A stretch of DNA of 64,000 nt from Cephalotrichum gorgonifer (lineage: Eukaryota; Ascomycota; Sordariomycetes; Microascales; Microascaceae), in assembly GCA_900312665.1 (NCBI GenBank), contig ONZQ02000012.1:514907-578906 (forward strand), given 5' to 3'. Below are positions 41,511 to 52,873 of the stretch, in pieces. Under the pieces are notes generated by a model that had not been told where the DNA came from, did not search any database, and was given only the letters and a program-made list of their open reading frames with translations. Each line of letters opens with the position of its first letter. Position 1 is the stretch's first letter. Made by a program: the position numbers and the translations under genes.

Positions 41511-44500
41511 ATGGCGTCGGATAATCTAAATAATGAGGGCCCTACATGGGGGGAAGATCTCGATGGAGACGCGAATGATGATTACCAGCCGGATATCGAA
41601 CTTAGCGACGAACAAACGCAAGATCCTAGCTCGCATGGTGCTGTCCCTTCTGCTGATTTCGGTGACATTGGCGAAGATCTCGGTGATGATGGCGCGGAAT
41701 ATGATCCAGAGGCCATCAGCGCCCCTCAACCCGTCCCAGCCGCCTCGCAGTCTAAGCCCACGCCGCCTCGGACTACTGGGGGCTTCATAGTCTCTGACGA
41801 TTCTGACTCTGGTGACGAGGAGGAGGAGGAGGAAGAGGGAGAAGGCCCGCCTGCAGTGTCGGGTGCTGACGCTGAGTCTAGCATTGCGCCGGTTGCTTCA
41901 GATGTTGCTTCATCAGCCCGGGACCAAGTGGTGCCCCCCGAACCCCATTCCCTGAGCGCACAGGTGGCCAATGGTTCCCCTGCTAGCCAAGTAGCCGGCG
42001 TCGCGACACAGGGTGCCCAGGTAACCCCTCATGCAGTGGACCAAGCCCCAGATCGAGTTGCGGTTTTAGAGAGCCGAGTCAAGGAGGATCCGCGCGGAGA
42101 TATGGATGCTTGGTTGGCCCTAATTGAAGAATACCGGCGTCGCGACAACATGGAGGAGGTGCGATCTGTCTACAACCGATTTCTCGAGGTCTTCCCCCAA
42201 TCTGTGAGTCCAACCCCTTTATCATCTTTTTACTCATCCTCCTGGTCGTTAGGCTGCTGACAGGAGGAAACCTTTGCAGGCCGAAGCTTGGGCGTCTTGG
42301 GTTGAGCTGGAGCTTAACCTCAATAACTTCGTCGAGGCGGAGCAACTTTTCGGCCGGTGTCTCATGCTCGCGCCCAACGTGCGGCTCTGGACGGTTTATC
42401 TGAATTACATTCGTCGACGGAACGATCTGAACAACGATCCCGAAGGACGAGCCCGCAAGGTGGTTACGCAAGCTTACGAATTTGTCATCGATACTATTGG
42501 CATCGACAAGGATTCAGCGAAGATATGGCAGGATTATATACAGTTCATCCGGAGTGGTCCTGGCCAGATCGGGGGTTCGAACTGGCAAGACCAGCAGAAG
42601 ATGGATCAGTTGCGGAAGGCCTATCAGCGCGCGATATGCGTGCCTATTTCAGCGATAAACCAGCTATGGAAAGAGTATGACCAGTTTGAGATGGGGCTGA
42701 ACAAGATGACTGTAAGTAGAACTTGTCTTTTACCCCTTTTTCCTCCTTCCTGCTAGGAGAACCCTGTCGGAACTGACGTCGTGACCTGAAAGGGCCGCAA
42801 ATTCATCCAAGAACGGTCTCCGTCGTACATGTCGGCCAAGAGTGCGAATATGGCCTTGGCCAACATCACGCGCAACCTTAACCGGACAACATATCCCCGG
42901 CTACCTCCTGCCCCCGGCTTCGAGGGTGACGCCGAGTTCAACGAACAAGTTGAGATCTGGAAGAAGTGGATTGCGTGGGAAAAGGAGGATCCGCTCGTCT
43001 TACTGTCGGACGAGCCTGCTGTCTACAAACAACGAATCCTCCACTGCTACAAGCAGTCTCTCATGGCCCTGCGCTTCGTTCCCGAAATGTGGGTAGACGC
43101 GGCGGAGTGGTGTTTCGAGAATCAGATCATGCAGAATGGCCAGGACACAGGTCTCGATCTCCTTACCCAAGGAGTAGCCGCGAACCCAGAGAGCGTGCTT
43201 TTGGCTCTGAAGCATGCCGACAGGATTGAGTCCACCCATGCCGGGGGCGAGAGCGACGAGGCGAGGCGAGAGTTCGCCAGTGCCGTTCGAGAACCGTATA
43301 ACCGCGTCCTGGATACCCTGTATGACATGTGCAAAGATCTCAAGGAGAAGGAGCAAGCTGATTTGGCTCAAGTCGAGACCACCTTCTCCAAGACGGCGAA
43401 CAACGACAGTTATGACGACTATGATGATGCTGCTGATTCCAAGGACAATACAGAGAAGGAGAACCGGATCAAGGCCATCCAGCAGGGATATGCGGCTCGG
43501 GCCGACCTTCTCTCTCGGACCATCTCACACGTTTGGATTGCCCTTGCACGAGCGATGCGCCGGATTCAAGGCAAAGGAGGTGTTGGCGTCGGCGGTCTCC
43601 GGCAGGTGTTTGTGGAGGCTCGAAAGCGCGGCAAGTTGACCAGCGACGTCTACGTGGCAGTCGCTCTCATGGAGTCCGTCGTGTACAGGGACCCGGTAGG
43701 CGCCAAGATCTTTGAACGTGGCATGACCCTGTTCCCCGAGGACGAGGTCTATCTGCTCGAGTATCTGAAGTACTTACACTCCAAGGATGATACTACAAGT
43801 AAGCTGCCCCCCTTCCGGCCTTCAAGGTAAGGTGCAAAGTGCTGACCTCTGCTCTTTTCCAGATGCCCGCGTCGTCTTTGAGACCTGCGTAAACAGACTA
43901 GTGCAGAAGCCCGAGACCGTCTCTAAAGCGAAACCTCTCTACTCCTACTTCCACAAGTACGAGTCCCAGTACGGAGAACTCGCCCAGATCTCCAAGCTTG
44001 AAGCGAGGATGGCCGAACTCTTCCCCGACGATCCCAAGCTGGCTCACTTCAAGGAACGGTACTCGACGCCTAAGTTCGATCCCATCACCGCACGGATGAT
44101 TATATCCCCCCGCGCCCAGCTCCGACCCAAGATGCTCATTCCCTCCATCGAGCGCGCTGCATCCGTGCAGCGCAGCCGTAGCCCGGCACCGCCCATGCAG
44201 CAGCCCCTGCAGCCCAACTTCTCCCCTCGGCCCCAATTCGCCAGGGCTACTGCCTCCCCGAAGCGTGCCTTCCAAGACGACCACGACGAGCCGAGCCGCC
44301 CGCGGAAACTCGCAAGGGGAGAGTCTCCCCTGAAGGGCGCGGCCGGCAGACGCCTAGACCAGCAGCGACGGAACCAGGCGTCCGCGCTCCACCGGGAGAT
44401 CACGTTCTTCCTGAGCATCCTCCCTCCCGCCTCGAGCTACGACTCCGTCAGGTTCAACGCCGGCGGAATGGCGCAGTTGCTCGCCGGCACGGCGGTCCCT

Positions 44501-44746
44501 GACTATTCGAGCTGGAAGGCGACGCAGGATCAGTCTCTCCGGCAGGGCTCGTCGAGGCCGGCGTACCCGGCCCAGCAGAGGCCGCAGAGTCCGTATGGGT
44601 CGGCGAGACCACAGTATCAGCAGGCACCCGGGTCGTCTCGCGGGTACGAGCAGTACCGTCAGGAGGGGGCCCCCCCTCAGTACGGGGGAGCTCCCCAGAC
44701 CGGATATGCGCCGCCTCAGCAGCAGTATGGCGGGTACCGGTACTGA
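41511..44746 (+). CDS. RNA14: mRNA 3'-end processing protein RNA14 (CstF77 homologue)
   Basis: Scaffold subunit of cleavage factor IA, homologue of CstF-77, needed for cleavage and polyadenylation of pre-mRNA in the nucleus. Four exons, 41511-42203, 42280-42711, 42793-43798 and 43863-44746, give 1004 residues. The first 190 residues are acidic and low-complexity. From about residue 190 come tandem HAT repeats with paired helices, for example AWLALIEEYRRRDNMEEVRSV and AWASWVELELNLNNFVEAEQL. A DSYDDYDDAADSKD acidic loop interrupts the array. The C terminus (about 820-1004) carries the conserved FDPITARMIISPR region, a basic patch, the short helical monkeytail-like segment and a Gln/Pro/Tyr-rich tail. 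All introns have consensus ends and fit phase 0, 0 and 1. Confidence 0.95.
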
Positions 44747-46896
44747 GTTGGGTGCCGTGCCCTGGACGGCGAGGCGGGATCGAGGTAACAATTCTAAACA
44801 AGGTGGGAATATGGAAATGGAAAGTTGGTAGGGTCATAGGAAGGAAAAAGGAGGCGGGGAAGGGTGGGGGGGGGGCATTCTTGCTTGCCTGTACACCACG
44901 ATGTCGAACGCGCTTTCATCTCCGGTACCGGCGTTTTGTGTTTCGTCTGATAACATGGCTTCGGTAGATTGGGTTTTTAGCTTTTTAGTTTCTAGTTTTC
45001 TGACCATGTTGGTCTTTCGGTGGCTGGACATGTCAACAAGATGTTTTCGCCTTTTCTCCTTTCGTCACCCTAGCGATTCGTGTTTTTGCTTATTGTTTGG
45101 TGTAGATAGGGTAGTGAAAATTAATAGTAACCTTTCTCTGGTGCCTTGTGCTAGGTTGTTGGAGGTGATTTGCTGCGTTGGCCGGCTCTGATTGATTCCG
45201 ACAAAACTTCGAAGTAGGTAGGTTGCTTCCTGGTGGTCATGTTTCCCTGTTGCATTCTTTGGTGATGGAAGTTGTGAGTAGCTCCTAATTCCCGACACAC
45301 GGGTCGTCGTTGCCAAGATGCCTAGACTTCGAGGTGTCCCATTTTAGCTTAGGTTTCTTTATATTGTTGTCCGTAAGGCAAATGAAATAGTGTTTCCCCC
45401 CTTGCCAAATATTTTGACGTTTAAAGACAGACCGGGACTCTTAACTCTTAGATTTGTTTGCGTTCTGGGTCTAGCTTGCGGGGCGGGCCGTGCGCTCCCG
45501 GACCCGATCTGGCTGGTGAGAAGTACTGATGTAGCTCCGAAGTTTAATCCAACCTCCACTCTTTCTCCACGGCCCGCCTCAACGCTCCACAGCTGGCTTT
45601 CCTCCATCCCGAGTTGATTTCTGATGCCGTGGAGATACTCCTTCCATTTTGATTATTAGTTGCATAATGGGAATAGACCGGGTAGTTGGTACCGCCATTG
45701 TCGGCTGCGGAAAAGCGGATTGGGACAGCTCGCGTCGGCGTTGGCATGCGGATTGTGCTGGCGCAAACAGGCTCGCTCCATGCGGGTAGCCCCGGCACTC
45801 AAATGTTTGATCCTTTTATTCTGCAGGCCTATGGATTTACTGGGGGTCGATTTGTTTCGAGATGAGACATGGGAGGGATGGGTATTCTATGGGTGAGGCT
45901 CTGATGCGCGATGGAGTCTCCTGTAGTTCGGATGTGCCTCGAACCTTTGCCTTGGTGACCGGGGGTATCTAAATCGTGCAGACATCTGCTATTGAGCTTC
46001 ATATCCGTAAGTCTAAGTATTGGAGATGGACATGTATTATCCCGGCACGCCTTCCCGAGGGCGACTGTGGAGCGCACTTGGATGCTGTCTACCCGCGACT
46101 CCCCTCTTCCACGCCCTCCATGGTGGTAGAGCGAAGTCATGTGCTATCTAGTCTAGGGAAGATGGCATGGGTCAAAGCGGGAAATTCAAGGAGGAAGCCC
46201 AAAGGACTACCAGCCTGCACTCATCACTGAGTCCTTTTCCCAAGCCATCGCGTCTTCCCGTCGGCCGCGAGATGCCGAGGAAGTGGAAACAACACTGCAG
46301 GGCTTCACTTACACATCTGGAAGGGCCCCCTCTCGCGATTCACCACTGTGGACCCCTCGTAGATTATTCCAAACCCGTGCTTCTATTCAGTTGTTCCTTC
46401 CCTCGACTCTATTCTCGTGGGCTTACCTACTTTTATCTCGTAATGGAGCGCGCCTGCCTGTCGTTCGAGCTCGAGTAGGCACGGATTCGCCTCACTCCCT
46501 TCACCTGTTTCCATTCACTTCGTCTCATTCCCGCTGAGATTGTGGTAGCGGCGCCTGCCTCCAGTTAGACGTCAAGTCGGTAACATTCACCTCGTTTCAT
46601 TCATTCCGTCTCATTCATTGCGCCCCATCCACCTTCAAACCGTCACTTTCCCTCTGTATATTCACGACCTGCCCTTCTCGATATTCTCAAGATTCATCAA
46701 CGCAAATGTACGCCCTCATCGGGAAGCCACGATCTCTCTACATACCATAATTCACATCCTCGTCATTCTCTCTCAAGTCGTTACTTCCAAAACAAGAGTA
46801 ACATCCTCAAACCACCTTGGAAGGCATCACCAGAAGTGAATTACCTTCTTTCCTCTGAAGGCTCACGGTGATCTTCGAGGCGTCGCCCAATAAAAC
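44747..46896. other. Intergenic region between RNA14 and the Argonaute promoter
   Basis: 2.1 kb. The first part is the RNA14 3' UTR region with T-rich stretches. No open frame shows family resemblance, and none is supported by splice signals. Confidence 0.4.
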
Positions 46897-46904
46897 TATA
46901 AATA
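46897..46904 (+). promoter_or_regulatory. TATA box of the Argonaute gene (putative)
   Basis: TATAAATA, followed 20-70 bases downstream by a CT-rich stretch typical of fungal transcription starts and then by a chain of splice signals leading to the Argonaute ATG. Assignment is by position and sequence only. Confidence 0.5.
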
Positions 46905-46929
46905 CCCCCTCTCACCATACTCCTCTCTC

Positions 46930-48196
46930 TCTTCCTCCCCTCATCACGCATCTCTCTCACGAACCTCAAGCATTCTCTCGTCCTCTCAAGACTTCTTTTC
47001 CATCCTTGAAACCAATAAACACTAGCATCAACAGCTACACCGAAATCTTCCACCAAGGCCGACACTTGATAGTGGAATCACCTCCCGCAGACAACATCTG
47101 GCATTCTTCGCCAGCTGAGAGGTTTTTCTTCCATTCCTAGCAACCTGGTAAGTCTTGGGTTTCTTATGCTGTCGTTCGACTTTCGTCCTCCTCCTGCTTG
47201 CGACGCAAAAAAAGGCATACCAAGCACTCGCTGCTACGAGTCATACACAGCACCAAACTTCACTACTTCTGCTTCTACTTCTGCATTCAAGAAGTCAAGT
47301 ATCCAAATCTATCTCCTCCGGCCTTCCTCTTGCAATTCTCCCCCAATCATATCGTCTCAGGTTTCTCCTTTCGTTCTCTTCATTCTTTCCTCCTTCTACA
47401 AGCCTACCATATCACGCAACCTGGCCAAATTTCCGGCCTAACACATCATCAGCACCCACTCTACTACCGGCGCAGGCCGGCCGACCTCCCCTTACCGCCC
47501 ATATTACTTGGTATGTAAACCTACTTACCTTCTACGCCATACTACGCCTAATTCCTTGTGTTCATACTACTGACCATCTCTGGTTTTAGAATCCTCATTT
47601 CGCAACCGTTTCAGCAAATACCCCATCGACCTAACGCTTGCTACTCGTCAGCATTTTATTCACTGGACAAGTGGTAAGTGCAACCGGACGATGTTTGGCT
47701 TTACGCAGCATAAGCAAGCGCTTGATCTGCTCCTTCCGTTAGCGCTTCGGTTTTCATTTTCCTATACCCATCCCCGCTATCCAGTCTCTCGCACCTTCCT
47801 CTGTAAAAAGTTCATTCTGCGGAAGGTTCGTCCATCCGAGTATCTCGCCATCCCAAGCGGCGTTCTCCTTCACTTCCCGCTCTCTTCCTACTCTATCTTC
47901 GCCTTCTTCCCATCCAACCACTCCCCATCTCTTTGTTCACCACATCTTCGGATCACAGTACTTCTTCTTCGCTCATGTCCTACGATCAACCTCCCGCCTT
48001 CTTGCCTTCCATCACCTCAGCACACTCCAAGGAAGTGATTGCCCAACTGTAACTGACACATAATATCTAGGTCGCACATTTGATATTGAGCTGGTGAGTG
48101 GATTCTAACGAAGATGGAACCCTGGACTCTTACACCGCCAGATTCTCAAGTCGTTGGCCTGTTTCCTAACTACTTGCAGTCCTCAGGTCCGTCATA
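46930..48196 (+). other. Argonaute 5' leader with probable introns
   Basis: About 1.27 kb between the putative TATA box and the Argonaute ATG. Clean donor/acceptor pairs with branch sites suggest introns at 47148-47452 (GTAAGT, CTAACACATCATCAG), 47511-47589 (GTATGT, CTGAC, TTTTAG), 47674-48070 (GTAAGT, CTGAC, TCTAG) and 48094-48179 (GTGAGT, CTAAC, TTGCAG). In the implied spliced leader the last exonic pieces (47453-47510, 47590-47673, 48071-48093, 48180-48196) contain no ATG, so the coding ATG at 48197 would be the first after 47452. The first acceptor is the least certain. Confidence 0.55.
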
Positions 48197-51100
48197 ATGT
48201 CGCACCATGGTCGAAGCCCGGGGCATTCGCCCTCCCACTCCCAATCGAGCCGCCCATCTTCCCGTGGTCATCCAGCGTCTGGAGCACAAACGTCGCCGAC
48301 TCGCTCGAGGGCCGGCTCGGCAGCGGGGTCGTTGGGTCCGCCTCCCAACCCCTTTGGGAAGGGTATGGGTTACGACCCAGCGAAACCTGAGGTTGAGGAA
48401 GAGCCGCAGGCCAATCGGCGACTTGAACTCCCTCCTGAGGCCTACATGATGGTGAGTCTAGACTAGTCCAAGTCCGTCTCTTCACCATTTTAATCTAACG
48501 TTCTGAATTTCTAGAACCCTCTGGACGGCCGCTTCACCAAGCGCCCGGGATATAATACCTCTGGAAAAGAAATCAAGATCGAGGTCAACCAGTACGCGGT
48601 GGTCAAGCGGAAGCCCGACTTCAAGGTTTTCCAGTACGACGTATGTATACTAGAATTTATTATCCCATCCCATTTCGCAAGCCTTAGCTAACCCGCATTC
48701 TCCATAGATTACCGTAACCCCTTTGCCAAAGCTCGCAGGCTCTATCTGCAAGAAAGTCTGGAACAACCCCAAGGTCCAACAGCTTCTCAAGGACACCGGC
48801 GCGCAGATGTTCCTCTACGACAACAATAAGCTGGCATGGTAAGGTTCTCAAGCCGGCCCATTCATTAACCTCCAAGGGTGTAGTTCTAACCTGTAATTCA
48901 TGGATTAGGTCTACCAAGCTGGTTCAGAAGGGGGAACTCCGCTGCAAGGTTGACCTAGACGAAGGCCGCCCCAACAATCGAGGGACCAACGAATTCTTTT
49001 TTCGCATGAAGCACACGACCACCATTGAGTTTACCCCTTTGCTGGCGTATCTACAGGGCAAGATTGGATGGTCTAATGCTATCCTTGAGTGCATGAGTAC
49101 GTCTACTTCTCCACTATACACAATTTTCTCCTAACCACCGTCGCTAGACTTCCTGGACCACCTTGTCCGGCAGCGGCCATCTGAGACGCTGGTCCCTATT
49201 CGACGGAACTTCTACCCTCCTAACGCCCAGTATCAGCGGCTTGATGAGATCGTCGAGGTCTCGATTGGTGCTTACATGGCGATGAAGATTAGCAACGTAA
49301 GGGCTTCCGATATACTTGGGGCTTCTAATGTGGTTGGAAGCAGATTTCGTACTGACACGTGTTCTAGGTCCAACCCTTTGGCCTCGCGCTGAACGTTGAT
49401 GTTGCCCACACTGCTATGTGGGTGGGTGGTCAGACCCTGCACGATTTGGCAACCCGATACCTCGAGTCTGTTGATCCACGCTGCCGTCCGGCCGACATTA
49501 TGCGTGCTCTGAGTCCCGAGCAGAGGGGCAACACCTGGGTCCCGTCGGAGTCTTTCATGCACCTGAAGCGACTTCAGAAGCTGCGGTTTACCTGCCCACA
49601 CCAAAAAAACAAGAAGGTGTACCAAGTCGCCCGCTGGCTGCATTTGCCTGAGCTCGGAGACAAGATTTCGAGCTCCCGCCATGTGACATTCGACATCAAC
49701 GGACAGAAGCAAACTGTGTACGATTACTTCGAGAAGAAGTATAACATTCGACTCCGATACCCGCAATTTCCCCTGATCGAGACCACAAAGAAGGGAACTT
49801 ATATCCCCATGGAACTTTGCTTTGTCGAGCACAACCAGCGGTACCCGTTCAAGCTCAGTCCCAACCAGGTATGTGAGAATTTGAATTCTTCTTTGCAACT
49901 CTTTGTATGGTTGGCTGACGGACTCGGTAATAGACGAAGGAAATGATCCGCATTGCCGTTTCTCGACCTGCTGTCCGCAAGAAGAAGATTCAACAGCAGG
50001 CGGCTGCCCTCGAGTTTGGACCATCCAACAAGTACCTGGAACATTTCGGACTGAGGTTCAGTCCGAACTTCACGGTCACTAATGCTAGGCTCTTAAAGAA
50101 CCCAGTAATTCAATTCGCAGAGTCTGGAAAGATCGACCCGGGTGCTACCGGCCGGTGGGACCTTCGGAACAAGAAATTCCTTGTTCCAAACAACCGCCCT
50201 CTCAAGAACTGGGCATTCATCATTCTCGAGAGGTCAGTGGATCTGAACCAGCTGCAACAGTTCGGCAAGAACTTCATGGGAATCTTCCGTGGCCATGGCG
50301 GAGTAATCCAAAAACAGCCTGAGTATTACGACATGAGCCAGCAGCTCAATGTCGCAGACTCTCTGAAGCATTGCCACGTGGACATGCTGCGGAAGGGCAA
50401 CGGTGAACCTCCAGACTTGTTCATTTGTGTTCTCAAGGTAAAGGGTTCCAATAATTATGAACGACTCAAGAAGAGCGCGGATTGCCGGTTCGCTGTTTTG
50501 ACCCAGTGCGTCGCTGCTGTCCACGTCACCAAGAACCAGGGACAGTATCACAGCAACCTTTCAATGAAGATCAACGCCAAGCTGGGCGGTACGACTAGCC
50601 GTATTCTCACCAACCAGCCTCATTTCAAGGCCCTGACCATGGTTCTCGGTGTGGATGTATCCCATGCGTCGCCAGGGATTAACGCTCCTTCGATGGCTTC
50701 GATGGTGATGTCGATGGACCCTTACGCCTCGAGGTACCTTGCGGCGGTAGAGACCAACAACTATCGGCGTGAAATGCTTACGAGCGCCAATATTTACATC
50801 TTCTTCAAGCGCCTAATGCCTGCCTGGAGGGCCGCTCTCAAGGCAAGGCCGGAGCATGTCATCTATTTCCGAGATGGTGTATCTGAGGGGCAGTTCTCCA
50901 TGGTGGTTGAGTCAGAGGTCGCAGATATGAAGAGAGTGATGCGGGAAGATTGGGGCATGGAACCTAAGTTCACGGTGATCGTCGCCACCAAGCGTCATCA
51001 TGTTCGGTTCTTCCCCAAGGAGGGCGATAGGGCTTCCGCGGACAAGAATGGCAACCCCTTGCCAGGGACTCTGGTCGAGAGGGATGTCACCCACCCACAC

Positions 51101-51517
51101 CACTGGGACATGTACCTGTGCTCTCACGTGGCAATCCAGGGCACAGCGAGGCCTGTACACTACCACGTTCTCGTCGACGAGGTGGGCTGGAAGCCCGAAG
51201 AACTCCAGCGTCTCATTTACGAGCAATGTTACACATACATGCGATCAACCACCCCTGTTTCCTTGCATCCGGCGGTTTACTACGCGCATTTGTCTGGCGC
51301 TCGAGCTAGGACCCACGAGGACCTCCCCAGCAGCTCCGGGCCCCGATCCGGGCCGATGGCTCACCATCTGGCAATCACTAGAGGTGTTACGGGGGAAGGG
51401 ATGTCCGGCCCAAGGAAGGGGACGTCCTCCCCACCTCTCTTGCTCTTCGGAGCTGACAAGGATGAGGCGCACCAGAAAAATTCCGCTTACATCCAGAACA
51501 CCATGTGGTGGATTTAA
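48197..51517 (+). CDS. Argonaute protein (QDE-2-like)
   Basis: Small-RNA-guided effector of RNA interference. Seven coding exons, 48197-48451, 48515-48640, 48708-48838, 48909-49096, 49148-49296, 49368-49868 and 49934-51517, give 977 residues. Residues 1-70 are Ser/Pro/Arg-rich. The N domain begins around NPLDGRFTKRPGY, the linker contains VPIRRNFYPPNAQY, and the PAZ domain lies about 300-445. MID and PIWI occupy exon 7. The slicer tetrad appears complete: D691 (GVDVSHAS), E730 in the RREML helix, D764 (YFRDGVSEGQ) and H902 (YYAHLS). The C terminus ends NTMWWI; other Argonautes end in a similar aromatic, hydrophobic tail. All introns are 50-80 nt with consensus ends and consistent phase. Cleavage activity is inferred from the residues. 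Closest functional analogue is Neurospora QDE-2, which acts in quelling; orthology was not tested. Confidence 0.96.
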
Positions 51518-52873
51518 TGAGATATGCAAGCTTCCTTGTGTTGCCCGTGTGCCCCTGGTCATTGGTTGTTCTCCGTCCGGTCTCCTGTTCTTCCTTGTAC
51601 TGTTTCGACACGCGACGCGATGACTTTATTGCTTCCCCGGCTCACGATCCGACTTCGACTTGGCCTGATCGCGCAGCAAACGAGAATGGGTACGGTGTTT
51701 CAGATTTACGATCTAATTCCAACCTGGTCCAGCCGCGCAGCACACGAAGCTGGCAGGATGTTTCTGTTCCACGCAGGAGATACGCAGGATTTGTTTGCGG
51801 CGGAATTCTTCATACTATTTCGACGGGCATTTGTTGCTGTCTTCTCCAGGCCGCGCAAGCAGACGAAGCTGGCGGATTATCCTTACTCGTATCGACAGAG
51901 GTTACGTCCTGAAAATCCAGCTCGATTTCCCGATTTGTGTTCTGGTCCGAACGGACAAGTAAACGAAGGGCCGTCGACTTACATTTCACACACATACAAG
52001 AAGGAACGGTTCCCCCGCTCGGTAGCCTCTGTAAACGTCTGGTGGTTCTCGATGAGTAGGCTTAGGTTAACGGCAGATCCGGGAGCTGAGAATTGGGGAT
52101 CGGGTGTACCCGCTAAGTCTCACAATAGGCGGGATGATTGGGCGGAGAGGCGCGGACGAGGGAGCGGGCTGTCTTTTTCGGTGGGATTGGTTCAGTATTT
52201 AGGGAATTGAGATATTTTATTACCTGCCGTGCCTGTGCCTTGCGATGTGACATGATTTGTGCGATGATATATCCCCGTTGATGTGAGTTCATCCTTGTGT
52301 GTTCTTGCTGGAAGTCCTGATCCACCTCCGCAGTCCGCCCCCAGAACTTCTTTTCTCTCTTCCGCTGATGCCAGTGTCGTCTCAATCGCCACCAGCCCCT
52401 CTATTGGAGCTTTTGTGTCAGCACTCGGAATTGAGAGCTGGATACCTCTTACTCGGAGCGTTAACAGGGGCGTGATCCCCACCATCCCTCCCTCCCGCTC
52501 TGGTGCTTCAAGCAAGCTGACGATACATGTTTGGGACAGATTCAAGAGCCACTCATGCATATCCCCAAACCCGAATACAGACGAAGAGATCGCACGGCAG
52601 GGAGAAGGACGGAAGACGCAGGACAAAAATTGAGTTCTCGACAAACGAGTATAAGCCCCGAGTTTGGATTCCGAATATTATACGGTCGAGACATCGCATT
52701 AAGCCCGAAACCAAGGGAATGAAGGAAGATGGGCAAAAATATAGGCAAAAGCGAAGAAAAGCAGTACGTTACGCATGACTGGTATCCATACAAAGCACAA
52801 AGGGCCAGTTTCAACCTTGGTTTCCCCCCCCACTTCTTCCCCGGTTCGTCGTCCTACCCGCCGCTCCTGGCCC
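51518..52873. other. Convergent intergenic region between Argonaute and Lgl/Sro7
   Basis: 1.36 kb. A 228-codon open frame (51524-52210, +) starts just after the Argonaute TAA-TGA stops, but shows no domain and looks like an open 3' UTR. No RNA gene seen. Confidence 0.4.

Noticed and set aside
51524..52210. 228-codon open frame directly after the Argonaute stop, in the same frame
   Set aside because: It follows tandem TAA-TGA stops and has no domain or compositional signal. Open frames of about 190-210 codons also occur by chance in other non-coding parts of the window, so it is most likely a 3' UTR.
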